64,000 nucleotides of DNA from Berghia stephanieae (GCA_034508935.3 CM067442.1:92682509-92746508), one strand, 5' to 3'. Shown: positions 22,407 through 33,158, counted from the first letter of the stretch. Notes: generated from the letters alone by a model not told the origin. Numbers and translations are program-made.

Positions 22407-23308
22407 CCATTTTTGTATACTTTTTCTTGACATGGTCTCGCACAGTTTCCAACTTTAACCCGTAGAGTTTGGCTGCCTTCTTGTAGCCCATTGTACCTTG
22501 TAGAACAAGATCCACTGCCCTCTTCATATCTTCAGGGTCATAGGCGACAGTTTTCCGTTTGTTATTTCGAACCATCTTAAGAAGATGCAGCGTTCATAAG
22601 ATTCGGAGTGTTCCTGAGGAAATTTAAAAAGAAAAGTCAGCCTATTTGTTCATGGACGATGTAATGTAGGTTTTCTAAACACAGTAACCCCCCATAAATT
22701 AAAAACTAACCATTGTATAAGACTTATTTAACATCAAAGTATCCGGGGTAAATCCACACCCTCAGGTTGTGGAATTGCCCCACTGCCAAGATTTGGAAAC
22801 ATTGAAGTTCTGTAGTCCTACTACATAAATGAAGAAAAGAGAGGGCTAAAATGGTACAAAATTACTTCTTTCAGCCCTTTACTATCCCATAATACTTAGA
22901 CTGGGAAATTCCACACCCAAAGGTTGTGGAATTTCCCTAGCACAATGCTTGTTTGCTGCAAGACATATTCCATATCAAGGCATCTAGTGCATGTTTGGAG
23001 GCAATTATCATCTCTCAGGATCACAAACAAACTGAGAAACTTGGCACAATTTTAAAAATATGCATTTTAAAAGAAGTGTAAAGTACTTAAAAGTGCAGAT
23101 GTTGTACTTACAATGTGATGGAATCAGATAGAAGATCGATGGTCTCAAATGCTTCAGATCAACAGCAATGGCTACTCTGCTACTCAAACAGGAAGTGCAC
23201 AGAAAGTTAGTGAAACAAATTAGAGAGTTCCTATTTTATATTTTTAGTTTCTCTTTATTGAAGAACTACACCAGTGCATGGAGGGTGTGGAATTGCCCCT
23301 GTTTACCC

Positions 23309-24560
23309 TACTTGGAATCTATACGTTTCCTATTTGAACTTGAACCATCTCCCTTTGTCTTGCCTTGTCTAGGGTTCTATAATTGTAATTCTAGAACTTA
23401 TTACTATCCCATTTTTTCTTTTCTTCCTTTTCCTGGCCCTGATATGAAACAGTAAACAAAAATAAAAGCGCGCGTAAAACCCTTAAAGACGACTGAACAA
23501 AACAGACTTTGGTAATCTCAGACTTAAGTACTTGCACCAATAGCGTGCTCTCTGCTGTTCCCTTTTTGAACTCTGGGTGGGGATCCTGACCTCCCATTCA
23601 TAGTGGGCTGGGAGGTACATGCTGTGTCTTCTATCCCCCCAACCCGTTTTCCAAATTGTTTCCTGTCGTTGTCTTGGAATGAGATTACTTGGTTTTGTCC
23701 TTGGCTGGGAGGGAATCAGTCGAATGTATAGTTATTAGTTAGTTTTGGAAGTTGATATTTTTTTTCCTTGTAAATCATCTCTCTGTTATGCATTGTATTC
23801 TGTTTAGTTTACATATTATATTATATGATTTGTAAACTTTTGAGTGTATTCCTCTTAGTTGGGACCTGTGCTTGTGTCTGGATGAGACTTTTAGGTGATC
23901 TCAAACTATGTACTTTGACGGTGTGCTCTTGGAATCTACATACTACATCTGTTCGCTATTTGAACCAATTCCCTTTTGTCTCACCTTTTCTTTTGTGCTT
24001 TAATTGTAATTCTAGAACTTTTTACTATCCCATTTTCTTCCCTTTTTACTGGCGCTGATATGACCTTAATGTGTTGCAAGTGTCGTAAAACCCTTAAAAA
24101 CAAAAACAAACTTTGTCTTACTTTTTCTTCTATGCTTTCAGTGGTTAATCTATATATATAGCTTTCTTCCTTCCCATTTTCTTTTTACTGGAGGCATTTG
24201 AGTGTATTCCTCTTTGTTGGATTTTGTGCTTGTGTCCGGATGAGACTACTTATAGGTGATCTCAAACTAAGTACATTCGTGGTAGTGGTATGCTCTTGGA
24301 ATCTCCATCTGATCCCTATTTGTTCTCAGTTCCCCTATGTCTTACTTTTTCTTGGGTGTTTTAATTGTAATTCTAGAACTTTTTACTATCCCATTTTCTT
24401 CCTTTTTACTGGCGCTGATATAACCTAAATGTGTTGCAAGCGCAGTAAAACCCATTTAACAAAAACATCTTTTTACTGGTGCTGGAATGACCTTAATGTG
24501 TCGTAAAACCCTTGGAAACTAGAAGAAAACTTTTTTTATGGGTGAGGCTTGTCTGTTGCT
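23309..24560 (+). repeat. R2 tandem repeat array, right part
   Basis: Continuation of the array after the pogo-like element. At least three more units follow, including a full one at about 23560-24110 that begins with the CCTGACCTCCCATTC / GGGCTGGGAGGTACATG block and ends with the GGCGCTGATATGACC / GTAAAACCC tail. The many short frames are repeat-derived. Confidence 0.75.
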
Positions 24561-24935
24561 TGCATGAAAATTGGTTTGATATCTGAATGAAAAGAGGGTT
24601 TTACTACTTAATTTACACACTTGATACATTGTCCATGGCATGGGTATAGAGACGTTACTCTACAGTTGTAGACGCGGGTGCTGAAGTGACCTAAATGTGT
24701 CGCAAGCGCCTCCTTAATAATAATAACTCTTATAAATCATATCTGTTCTTATGTACTGTTACATTTTCATAAATTATCTTGTTTATTTATGCGCAAGCAG
24801 CACAGTGAGCACATCAAACGCTCTATCACATCAGTTTCCGAAAAAAAAAAAAATTTATTCATTCTTCTAAGCTAGTTGGTGTTAGTAAATAGACGCTCAG
24901 TTTATGCGGAAATCCAATAATTTTAAACACTGCCA
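24560..24935. other. Junction between R2 array and LINE
   Basis: AT-rich sequence with an A-run at 24841-24853. No gene. Similarity between the two jockey-like LINE copies stops near 24935, so the first LINE copy is cut off here. Confidence 0.5.
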
Positions 24936-27201
24936 TTATCGAGCCCCATTTTCTAGGCGTTGTTGCCAGCGTTCCCAACACTGTATGCATGGGCTTGCGA
25001 AATTTTACATCGAACTTCTCATCGTTCTTGCTCCTACCCCACACAGGAGCGCAATACTCCGCGGGGAATAACATAGTGCCAGGGCGGACGTCCTCAAAAT
25101 CAAAAGCGCTTGATTATTACCCCAAGTTGGTCCCGCCAGTTTCCTCAGTAGACTGTTGCATTTCTCTGTCTTCCGGGCAATTCCTTCGAGATGAACCCGA
25201 TAGGTAAGGCTGCGGTCCAGCGTAACCCACATGTACATGATTCGTCTGATACTGATATGGGAGAAGCTGGTACCCGACGATGACGTTCAGTTTAGGGGTG
25301 TGCCAGTCACTCCATAGGTGGAATGCAGTGGTCACGGTTGGTCTTCAGGTAACGTTAGTCAAAGTCAAGGTAGGATTTGAGTCTGGCGACGTCTTCACTG
25401 AGTACGCTCTCCTGAGACAGGTCCACACCTTACTTTGAGTAACGAACGCCCAGGTAGGAAGTGTTCGGTATGTCGCTCATATAGACATTAAACAACATTG
25501 GCGCCAAAACAGATCCCCGAGGGACCCCATTCCTCGGTTTCCTGACCTTGCTCGTGGTGTCTCCGTTTGAAGAGAGAAACTTCAAGGTCTCTTTTTGCAC
25601 ATTACGGTCTTTGCATGTTTGAGCATTAACTCTTCGCACCATACCGTATCGTACGCCGCTGATAGGTCTATATACAGCACCAGAGCGATGTTTTCTTATG
25701 AACTCGGCTTCAATATGCTCTGTAAGGGCAATAACCTGCTCCGCGGTGCACCTCCCTCCCCTGAAGCTCGCCTTCTCGGGTGGCAGTGCAACGTATCGGA
25801 CCGGTTCCCATCAGTTCCATAGCACACGCTCCAAAAGTCTACAGGCAGCTCATAAGTAATATGGGTCTGTAACTATCGGCCTCCTTCGCCTCTTTCCCTG
25901 GCAACTATCTTAGCGTACATTTGTGGAAGCTTTCCTTTTTCGAGGGACGTCAGACATTGCCTATGCCTGCTAGCCAGCCCTTGCCCTGGGGCCCAGATGC
26001 GTCACCATATCGGGATATTACCATCTATTCCTGCTGCTTTTCCTTCGTTCTTTGTATCTCTAATGGCTGCACCTAGATGTTCAGTCCGACTCTTCGTCCG
26101 CTAGTAGCGAATCCAAAATCGTATGGTGTCTTGTGGGTACCGCGCTCGAAAGACTAATTCGGGGCCCGTTTACTACGGTTCTTTATATTCTTGGCAATTG
26201 TCTGCCTCACATTCCGGTGCAGCCTTCGTGAAATTCCGGACAGGATCCAATTTTTTTATCAGTCGCAAAGCGTGGCAGCTAGAGTGTTTAAATTCGAGAC
26301 TTTCTACGATCTCATGCCCTCGTTGTTGCCTTCATTCTGCCACAGACTGAAGTAATCTATCGACCACGTTCTGGGACTGGGTCTGCTGGTACTCATTGTA
26401 CAGCTTTTCCGACTCTTTCGTCTAGCAGGGGGTGTGGAATTTCTGTTTGCCCCGTGGAATGGAGCGGTGGGCGTTCTTAGCCAGCAACCTGTATAACCTG
26501 GTCATGTTCTCGGACTTGGGAGGAATAGCAGAGCAGACCTGCTCGATACAGGAGGTAAATTCCTCCCAGTAAGCCTCTCTGAAGTTCCATCTGCAGAGTT
26601 GGAGTGACTGCACCCTCGGGATTATCACCCCAGCTGTGACAAGTACCGGCCTGTGCTGGCTATGCGGGACGTCTCCAAGGACTGTCCGCTTAACCTGCAA
26701 CGGTTCCCCGTTCGCTCCTTTCTGAAGGCTGAAGGATTGTGCACTAGGTGCAGATCGTTATTGTCCATCCATGAGTGACGCTGTCTACCTGCCTCGTTTC
26801 ATTCTCGGTAGCCCCACTCGTGGTGGTGTCTATTAAAGTCTCCCAGACAAATGGAAGGATGGCTAACCACTGGGACTGGTGAGATATAGTCCAAGTCGCT
26901 CTTGGTGGTTGGTAACTGTTGTGCAGGTACAACCCACCTACCTCCACGGAAATTATATTCACCACGTTGTGGTCCGTAACGCTCTGCAAATGCTCTTTAC
27001 TGTAAACGCTAACACCTCTTTTGAGCCTCGAAATGTCCTCTCGCTGGACCACCGTATAGCCCGGGATCTGGAATCGAGAATATTGCGCCCCTGAGTCAAG
27101 ATGGATCTCCTGTAGTAGGAGAATGTCAACGCTGTGGAAGGCCAGTAACTTTGATAAAAGGCTATTTTCGGCCTTACTCTGGCTTGATATTGAGGGACAG
27201 T

Positions 27202-27935
27202 CTGTCATCTGCATTAAAAAAAAAAATTTTTTTTTGCCAAGTTGGGGCCTAAAAATTCCCCAAAGTTGCCGAGCAGAACTAAGCCTCCCGGTAAAAATTA
27301 ACACGCTATATGGAAAAATAAATATGGAAGTAAAAGACATTTTATTACACTTAAAGGAGGCTGCATTTATTATTTTCCGCACTGTAACGCGATTTATGCG
27401 CCAAAACTCTTAGACAATCACACTCACACACATAAAATACACACAGACACATACTGTGGAACAGAACACTTACACTGACGAACATTCAACTCAGTCACAC
27501 ATAGGACCTACTCTCTCTCATTCACAAGTATGTTTTATCAAACTTTCACACCTGCAGACTATCTGATCTCAAACGTACACTTTCTCTCAAACTCATCTAA
27601 GGCTTGGTTTTCCTTTACTACTCAAAAAAAAAAAACAAAAAAAAAACAAAACAAAAGAGAGGCATCACTGAACTTATATTGTGGTAAAGGAAAACTAGTC
27701 CTTTGATGTTGTCTTCTGTGAGTCTACGCCTTCTAGAAGACAAAACAAGATTATATAAAGAAAAACTTCGTTCAGCATCAGACTCTCTCACAGCACTGGG
27801 CCCCAGTTTCTCAATATATCTAGTCAACTCATGCCGAGGAAGATGACACAAATCAGGAATTGCAGTGAATGCAGATACACCGCGAGGAATAAGAGGAACT
27901 GTTCTTTCCATTTTTTCATTATTTTGTTTTCCCTT

Positions 27936-27973
<38 letters not shown>

Positions 27974-28037
27974 GGCCAATTTGGGGAAATTTGCCGATCG
28001 CCCTGATATTTGCTGCCGCAAATAATGCAGATGACAG
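27202..28037 (-). mobile_element. 6-bp-TSD DNA element with hAT C-terminal coding, copy II
   Basis: 836 bp with terminal inverted repeats CTGTCATCTGCATT and direct repeats GACAGT (27196-27201 and 28038-28043). It shares internal sequence with the element at 31805-35781 in opposite orientation (GGCAGCAAATATCAGGGCGA; TAGCGTGTTAATTTTTACC; GGCTTAGTTCTGCTCGGCAA on the reverse strand). On the minus strand it encodes the C-terminal hAT dimerisation segment. The 6-bp duplication fits the hAT groups with short TSDs, but that assignment is inference. Confidence 0.75.
27670..27925 (-). pseudogene. hAT transposase C-terminal dimerisation fragment
   Basis: A fragment of about 85 residues: MERTVPLIPRGVSAFTAIPD, then RESDAERSFSLYNLVLSSRR and RRLTEDNIKGLVFLYHN. 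The E/S-x-x-ERSFS...N...R-x-x-L-x(7)-L-x-x-L pattern is the conserved C-terminal dimerisation region of hAT transposases. The catalytic core and BED finger are absent. It lies inside the 6-bp-TSD element, so the element is probably a deletion derivative of an autonomous hAT. Confidence 0.75.
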
Positions 28038-28142
28038 GACAGTATGTTCGTCAGGTCGCTGACTCCGATATTGCATTTTCCAGCTAAAGTTGAGTTGGGA
28101 CGTTCGCTTATTTCTCGACCGCGCCGACGACTGACGACCCTG

Positions 28143-28197
<55 letters not shown>

Positions 28198-28200
28198 CGC
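27949..28200. repeat. Poly-T tract and GT/GC microsatellite
   Basis: A T-run at about 27941-27972 and a (GT)n-(GC)n tract at about 28144-28202. The latter sits between the 3' side of LINE copy 2 and the 5' side of LINE copy 1. Confidence 0.9.
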
Positions 28201-28209
28201 GTCTGCGTG

Positions 28210-30372
28210 GGAAAGGGATACGCACAATTTCAAATATGTGCCTATCGCAAATTGTACATCTCTCGGCCAAGTTGGCAGCAGCTTCTTATGGTTCAGACTA
28301 TTATGTTATGACGATCGACCCAATCAGCAAAGTCCGGTCCGCATTCGTGCACCGTCGCGAACCCGCCTGGTAGCATCGTCACAACACACCTTTCGACTAG
28401 ATGCTCTGCCGTTTCGGGTTCTTGCCCACAGCGTGGACATATTGGACAGGAAGTTAGACCCCACTGATGTAACGGACTTGCCGTTAGGCAGCTCCTCGAC
28501 CGAAGCCGATTCGCAGCTACCCAGTGTCTCCTCTTACTGGTATCAAAGCCTGGCAACTTCTCACCAAGCTTAGAGGAGTGTAGGTCCCCGCCCCCACGAG
28601 GGATTGAATTCGTCCAAACCGACTTCCATCTCGTATGTGCAGCTCTGTCCGTAGTCAGGGATTCTGCGTACAAGGGTTGCCGGGACTTATTTCGGCTCGA
28701 AACGGGGGCACCGTTCATTATGCGCATGAGAGGGGTATCCCCATTCCATCTCTCTTTGATCTTACTCAGCCAGTTTCCCGTAATGGTCTCCCTCCGGACA
28801 TCGGGGGCTGGATCGCTGCCATTATCGGGCCCCATTCTCTAGGGTTGTTGCTAGCGTTCCCGACACTATGTGCATCGACTTGCGAAGTTTTACATCCACC
28901 TTCTCAACGTTTCTGCTTCTACCCCACACTGGAGCGCAATACTCCGCGGTGGAATAGCTTAGTGCCAGGGCGGATGTTCTCAGGAGCGCTTGGCTAGCGC
29001 CCCAAGTCGATCCCGCCAGCTTCCCCAGAAGACTGTTGCGTTTCTCTATCTTCCGGGCAACCCCTTCGAGATGAACCCGATAGGTAAGGCTGCGATCCAA
29101 CGTCACCCCTAAATATTTTGGACGCGGCTCATATGGGAGTGGCTGGTCCCCGACTAGGACATTCAGTTTACGGGTGTGCCAACCACTGCATAAGTGAAAT
29201 GCAGTGGCCACGGTTTTTGAAGTGTTCATCTTCAGGTACCACTTGTCAAAGTAGGATTTGAGTCTGGTGACGTCCTCGCTGAGTACGCTCTCGAGACGGG
29301 TCCACACTTTACTCTGAGTAACGAGTGCCCAGTCGTCTGCGTATCCCAGCCTCAGAGAGGAAGTGTTCGGCATATCGCTAATGTAAACGTTAAACAACAT
29401 TGGTGCAAGTACCGACCCCTGAGGGACCCCATTCTTCAATTTCCTTACTTTGCTCGTGACGTCTCCCAGCGCGACGTGGAATTGCCTTTCCCCTAAGATC
29501 GAAGAGAACAACTTCAAGGTCTTTTTGCACCTTATGATTTTTGCAAGTTTGAGCATTAACCCATCGCACCAGACCGTATCGTACGCCGCTGATAGGTCTA
29601 TAAACACAGCACCTGTTTGCTGTTTTCTCTCGAACCCGTGCTCAATATGCTCTGTAAGGGCAATGACCTGCTCCGTGGTGCACCTCCCTTCCCCGAAGCC
29701 TGCCTGCTCAGGTGGCAGGGCAGCGTCTAGGACCGGCCCCCATCGGTTTAATAGAACACGCTCCAACAATTTGTAGAGACAGCTCAGCAGCGATATGGGT
29801 CTGTAACTGTCTGCCTCCTTCGCCGGCTTCCCTGGCTTCAGGATGGCAACTATCTTCGCATGCTTCCACACTTGTGGAAGCTTTCCTTTTGCAAGGATGT
29901 CAGACATTGCCTCTGCTAGCCAGGCTCGTGCCCTGGGGCCCAGATGCGTCACCATATCGGGATATACACCATCTATCCCTGCTGCTTTGCCGTTCTTCAC
30001 TTCGCTAATGGCTGCACCCACTTCTCGGGGACTGAACGGGGTCGTCCAGTCCGACTCCTCCGCAGGTAGCGAGTCCAAAATCGTACGGTACGCCTTGCGG
30101 ACACCGCGCTCAAAAGCCTGATTAGGGACCCGCTTACTACGGTTCTTAATGTTCTTGGCAATTGTGTCTGCCTCGCATTCCGGTGCAGCCTTCGCGAAAT
30201 TCCGATCTGGGTCCAATTTCTTTATCAAACGCCAAGCGTGGCGGCTGGAGTGTGTAAAGTCGAGACTTTCCACGGTCTCCTGCCACCGTTGCTTCCTTCC
30301 CTCTGCCAGAGACTGAAGTAGTCTATCGGCTGCGTCCTGGGACTGGGTCTGCTGGTACTCTCGGTACAGCTC
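28210..30372 (-). mobile_element. Jockey-like LINE, copy 2 (5'-truncated)
   Basis: The better kept copy. A frame of 483 codons (28822-30273) covers most of the reverse transcriptase, and an overlapping frame (28293-28835) covers the C-terminus. It is cut at its 5' side near 30372, where similarity to copy 1 stops within the RT ORF, so the endonuclease is missing. 5' truncation is usual for LINE insertions. The 3' UTR probably runs to the GT microsatellite near 28200. Confidence 0.85.
28293..30273 (-). pseudogene. Jockey-like LINE reverse transcriptase and C-terminus
   Basis: RT motifs in order: NGKAAGIDGVYPDM, KHAKIVAILKPGK, YRPISLLSCLYKLLERVLLN, PPEQAGFGEGRCTTEQVIAL, FIDLSAAYDTVW (motif A), NGVPQGSVLAPMLFNVYISD (motif B), GYADDWALV (the catalytic YADD, motif C), and a YLGVTLDRSLTYRVHLEGVA tail motif. 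The 3' part ends with CPRCGQEPETAEHLVERC, the Cys-rich tail typical of jockey-type LINEs. A frame change near 28830 separates RT from the tail, and the N-terminal endonuclease is missing, so it cannot move by itself. Confidence 0.88.
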
Positions 30373-30544
30373 AAGTTGGCATGTTTGTGCTGAAGGATTA
30401 TTGTATTATGCGACAAGTCCAAGCGTTTGTCGAATGGGTGGTAAATTCTAAATCGCAAAGCCAGATCAAATGTACCATAAATTACTGGCTACAAACAAAC
30501 AAAATCATACCAATGTTCCGTTTGGTAATAAATAAAGGAACTGT

Positions 30545-30598
30545 GTTTTCATTCCACCAGTGGACTGAAAACACAGCTGTGTATTCAGTCCACCGGAA
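30545..30598. repeat. R1 terminal hairpin
   Basis: Arms GTGGACTGAAAACACAG and CTGTGTATTCAGTCCAC form a 34-bp near-perfect palindrome (one mismatch). A third arm (CTGTGTTTTCATTCCACC) precedes them, so two alternative hairpins are possible. The same three-arm start is seen at 44895-44952 and 51296-51350; the copy at 48892 keeps only one arm. Confidence 0.8.
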
Positions 30599-30679
30599 AT
30601 AAAAATATTTTAAAAGGACCAATTATCGTCTATACTTACCTTAATCGATCGTGACAACTTTGATACGGAGCCTATTATA

Positions 30680-31189
30680 GAACAGTAAAGTTGCTGCCCC
30701 AAACGTAAACAAAGGTCGAGAAGCACATGGCAAACCACATGTTCCTGTCTTGACAGCTCACGTTCCAATGTAAATAATAGAAAGCAAATAACCTTTAAAA
30801 TTTGGCTGTTAGGTGGCAAAAGAAACACATATTCATAAAAACTCGATCATGCATCAAATAATGTCTAGATATGGATATTTTATGGAACAAAAGGTAAAAT
30901 TTATCAAAAGTTACGTCTATCTATTTTTAGACCAGAGCAAATTATTGCGCTGGTATGAACAAAACGAGAATTATTCGGAGCCTGGTTTTCAGAATAATTT
31001 AGTCTTATATTATTATTTCTGCAACTGTTAGATTTTATGTAAACATATTTTCAATACTGAAAGTGTATTGCCTACAACTCAAACTACAAAATTGGGAGAC
31101 CTATATTGTGCGTAAATTATTCCGGTCCCTAACGGAAATCACTAGCAACTTGTTATTGTTTACGTTTGGGGCACCTAACTTTACTGCTC
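30680..31189. mobile_element. 510-bp MITE inside R1, TATA target duplication
   Basis: Inverted termini GAACAGTAAAGTTGCTGCCC and GAGCAGTAAAGTTAGGTGCC, both followed inward by CCAAACGTAAACAA. TATA flanks both sides (30676-30679, 31190-31193). The R1 copy near 51210 has the uninterrupted CCTATTATAGGCATCATC, giving the empty site with a single TATA. If the outer TA belongs to the TIR the duplication would be TA and the element mariner-like. No coding capacity. Confidence 0.8.
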
Positions 31190-31404
31190 TATAGGCATCA
31201 TCAGAAATGGACAGGCATAAAATTTGTAGCAATTCAACGGCTGAATAATATCATTTACAGTGTTTTATTGACTCTCAGGAAATCTTGATTGAGAGTTGTT
31301 CGAAACCGGGTGCCTGAAATAGATCTCAATTCTCGAAACCGATTTATCAAACATTGACGAGATTCTTACCGTGGCTGTGAGATAGCCATTGGCCTGGCCA
31401 ATTT

Positions 31405-31806
31405 GGCCAAAATTGACCACACAGAGAATAATGTTTCTATAAGTAATCTAAAATGAACATTTACATCTATTTTTAATTTTTCCTAGTCCTTTAGATATTT
31501 TTTTTTTTTTTTTGTGATTATCAAAACCGATGAATTTTCCAAGGAGATCAGAGTATTAGTATTGCTTGCACAAGTAAGGTTCTATTTGGTCACTTTTCAC
31601 ATCGATCACTGGCCTCGAGTACGGCCAAAATTGACCACACAGAGAATAATGTTTCTACAATTAATTTAAAATTAACATTTACATCTATTTTTAATTTTTC
31701 CTAGTCCTTTAGAATTTTTTTTTTTTTTTTTTGTGATTATCAAAACCGATGAATTTTCCAAGGAGATCAGAGTATTAGTATTTCTTGCACAAGTAAGCTT
31801 CTATCT
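31405..31806 (+). repeat. Tandem duplication of about 218 bp within R1
   Basis: Two adjacent copies starting GGCCAAAATTGACCACACAG (31405 and 31623). The second is cut near 31804 by the 6-bp-TSD element and resumes at 35782. Both contain a T-run of 14-17. Confidence 0.8.
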
Positions 31807-32624
31807 GTCATCTGCATTTTTTACGGCCGCAAATATCAGGGCGATCCGCAAATTTTGGGAAAATTGGCCAATCGCGTGGCAAATGTTGGGGAAAAAAAAA
31901 AGAAACGAAAACAAAATAACAAAAAAAAAGTGCGGAACTTGAGAAATGTTGCAGCTTTGCCTGGGCCCAAACCAAGGGAAGCTACTCTTTACGGATAATG
32001 ATCCTTTAAAATCTTTGTAACAACGCTATTCATAATGTAGCCTTCTTAAATGTAATAAATTGTCTTTTATAATATTTTTTTTCTGTATCGCGTGTTAATC
32101 TTTACTGAAACGCTTAGTTCTCCTCGGCAAATGTTTTGGCACATTTTGGTCTTTTTGGCAAAATTTTGGGGGGGGTTTTAGGGCAAATTTTAGGTCCCAA
32201 TTTGGTAGTGTTGGGTTATTTGATCGCTTTTACCCGATCGACGATCGAGTCAGCGTCAGCGAGTCAGCGTCCAATCTCAATGCCGGAAGAGCGAGTCAGT
32301 AAAACGATCGAGTTACTAAAACGATCAGGCGGGTTGTGAGCTTGAGACGAGCTTGAGACGATCTTGACACGTGAGACGAGCTTGAGACGATCAGGATCCG
32401 AGCGAGCGGAGGGGTAACGAGTGTTTCGAATCATTTCAAATTCAAACGATCACAGTTTGCCTTCCGATACCAATCGCCAACGTTTGCACACGGTACCTAG
32501 TCTGTGGTTCTTCCACAGCCCACACTCCTTGTCAGATGTTAGTGTGTCTGGGTGGCAGGGAAATTCGTAGAGGTGTATCACGCGTGTGTGACAAGTCTTC
32601 ATTAAACCTACTCAAGTTTGACTA

Positions 32625-32628
<4 letters not shown>

Positions 32629-32665
<37 letters not shown>
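32629..32665. repeat. (CA)n microsatellite
   Basis: About 18 CA units. The short frame across it is not a gene. Confidence 0.95.
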
Positions 32666-32673
<8 letters not shown>

Positions 32674-32729
32674 AAGGCTATTTCTATGACACACACGCAT
32701 CCATCTATCAATGAACACTCCTACAGTAG

Positions 32730-33085
32730 TGCGGCTATGTGGTCTAGTCATGACGTACCTATAGTACTCTTGTCGGCCATGGGTCTAGTGCATTATAATG
32801 GTCTAGTGGTATGACACCCGCGTTCGGATCGGAAAGTCCTGGGTTCGAGCCTCGCGTTCGGTGCATAGTTGAGTCTTTGGACAAGGCTCTTTACTCACAT
32901 TCTCTCATCGTACTCAGGTGTAAAATGAGTACCTGGCCGTTAACAGCGTTGTCTTTGTCTGAAAAATTGTAATATCGCCTAACAGGCTGCATGTCCCGTC
33001 CTACATATTAAATGTTGCTGTTGACCAGGGACCCCTTTACAAAGCGCTTTGATCACATTTAGTGGATATTGTAAAGCTCAATTTT
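32730..33085 (+). repeat. SINE1 (tRNA-derived), copy 2
   Basis: Same family as 11692-11995. The head is disturbed: GCGGCTATGTGGTCTAG appears, followed by about 55 bp of extra sequence before TGGTCTAGTGGTATGACAC resumes. The B box (GGGTTCGAGCCTCG) and body are kept; the tail is shortened (GTGGATATTGTAAAGCTCAA). Confidence 0.8.
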
Positions 33086-33157
33086 TTTAAAGTAAAACAT
33101 TAGCTTTGAATATGGAATGTTTCAATTTTAGATGCCTGTGTATTCTTTGTTAGTTCC

Positions 33158-33158
<1 letters not shown>

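Larger units (their letters stand above)
19867..22575 (-). pseudogene. Pogo-like transposase, two exons, with coding minisatellite (frameshifted)
   Basis: Exon 1 (22407-22575) starts MVRNNKRKTVAYDPEDMKRA and holds a psq-type helix-turn-helix (VLQGTMGYKKAAKLYGLKLE). It ends ATGG before a GTAAGT donor. Exon 2 starts at 22030 behind TTCATTCACAG and joins in frame. It carries a CENP-B-type DNA-binding region (LTRQETMAVVGEYVQSLGRE; DWLEGFMSRFPELRLR) and the DDE_1 catalytic core: IYNVDEGGF, VLIFDGHASH and, after a frameshift at a six-G run (21267-21272), LQPLDVGVHGPLK. A second shift near 21100-21125 leads into the Pro/Ser minisatellite tail and an acidic C-terminus (DDNDNDSTDIDDSDDDPDW). It would cut and paste the element in the nucleus. 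The first shift lies in a homopolymer and could be an assembly error. Confidence 0.88.
19502..23308 (-). mobile_element. Pogo/Tigger-like DNA transposon (3.8 kb)
   Basis: A Tc1-mariner-superfamily element with terminal inverted repeats of about 25 bp (outer GGG plus CAGGGGCAATTCCACACC, three mismatches), each flanked by the TA target dinucleotide (19500-19501 and 23309-23310). It interrupts an R2 unit: the flanks rejoin as a normal unit. The terminal core GGGGCAATTCCACACC, or close variants, recurs inside both ends (about 19698, 22766, 22903, 22928), the arrangement expected of extra transposase-binding sites. It encodes one two-exon transposase on the minus strand (19867-22575) with at least two frameshifts, so this copy is probably inactive. 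Confidence 0.92.
24935..28130 (-). mobile_element. Jockey-like LINE, copy 1 (degenerate)
   Basis: Minus-strand non-LTR retrotransposon. From its 5' side: an APE-type endonuclease N-terminus (about 26770-27200: LLAFHSVDILLLQEIHLDSG, FQIPGYTVVQREDISRLKRG), then linker pieces (about 26422-26700), then RT palm fragments (GVPRGSVLAPMLFNVYMSDI at about 25490-25560) and AEYCAPVWGRSKNDEKFD at about 25010-25065. Many stops and shifts. A 6-bp-TSD DNA element (27202-28037) interrupts its 5' part. It lies downstream of, and in the same orientation as, copy 2, about 80-85% alike by eye. It lacks the C-terminal Cys-rich region seen in copy 2. Confidence 0.8.

Noticed and set aside
24841-24853. A-run as the poly-A tail of LINE copy 1
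   Set aside because: For a minus-strand LINE the tail would appear as T on the plus strand here; the run has the wrong polarity.
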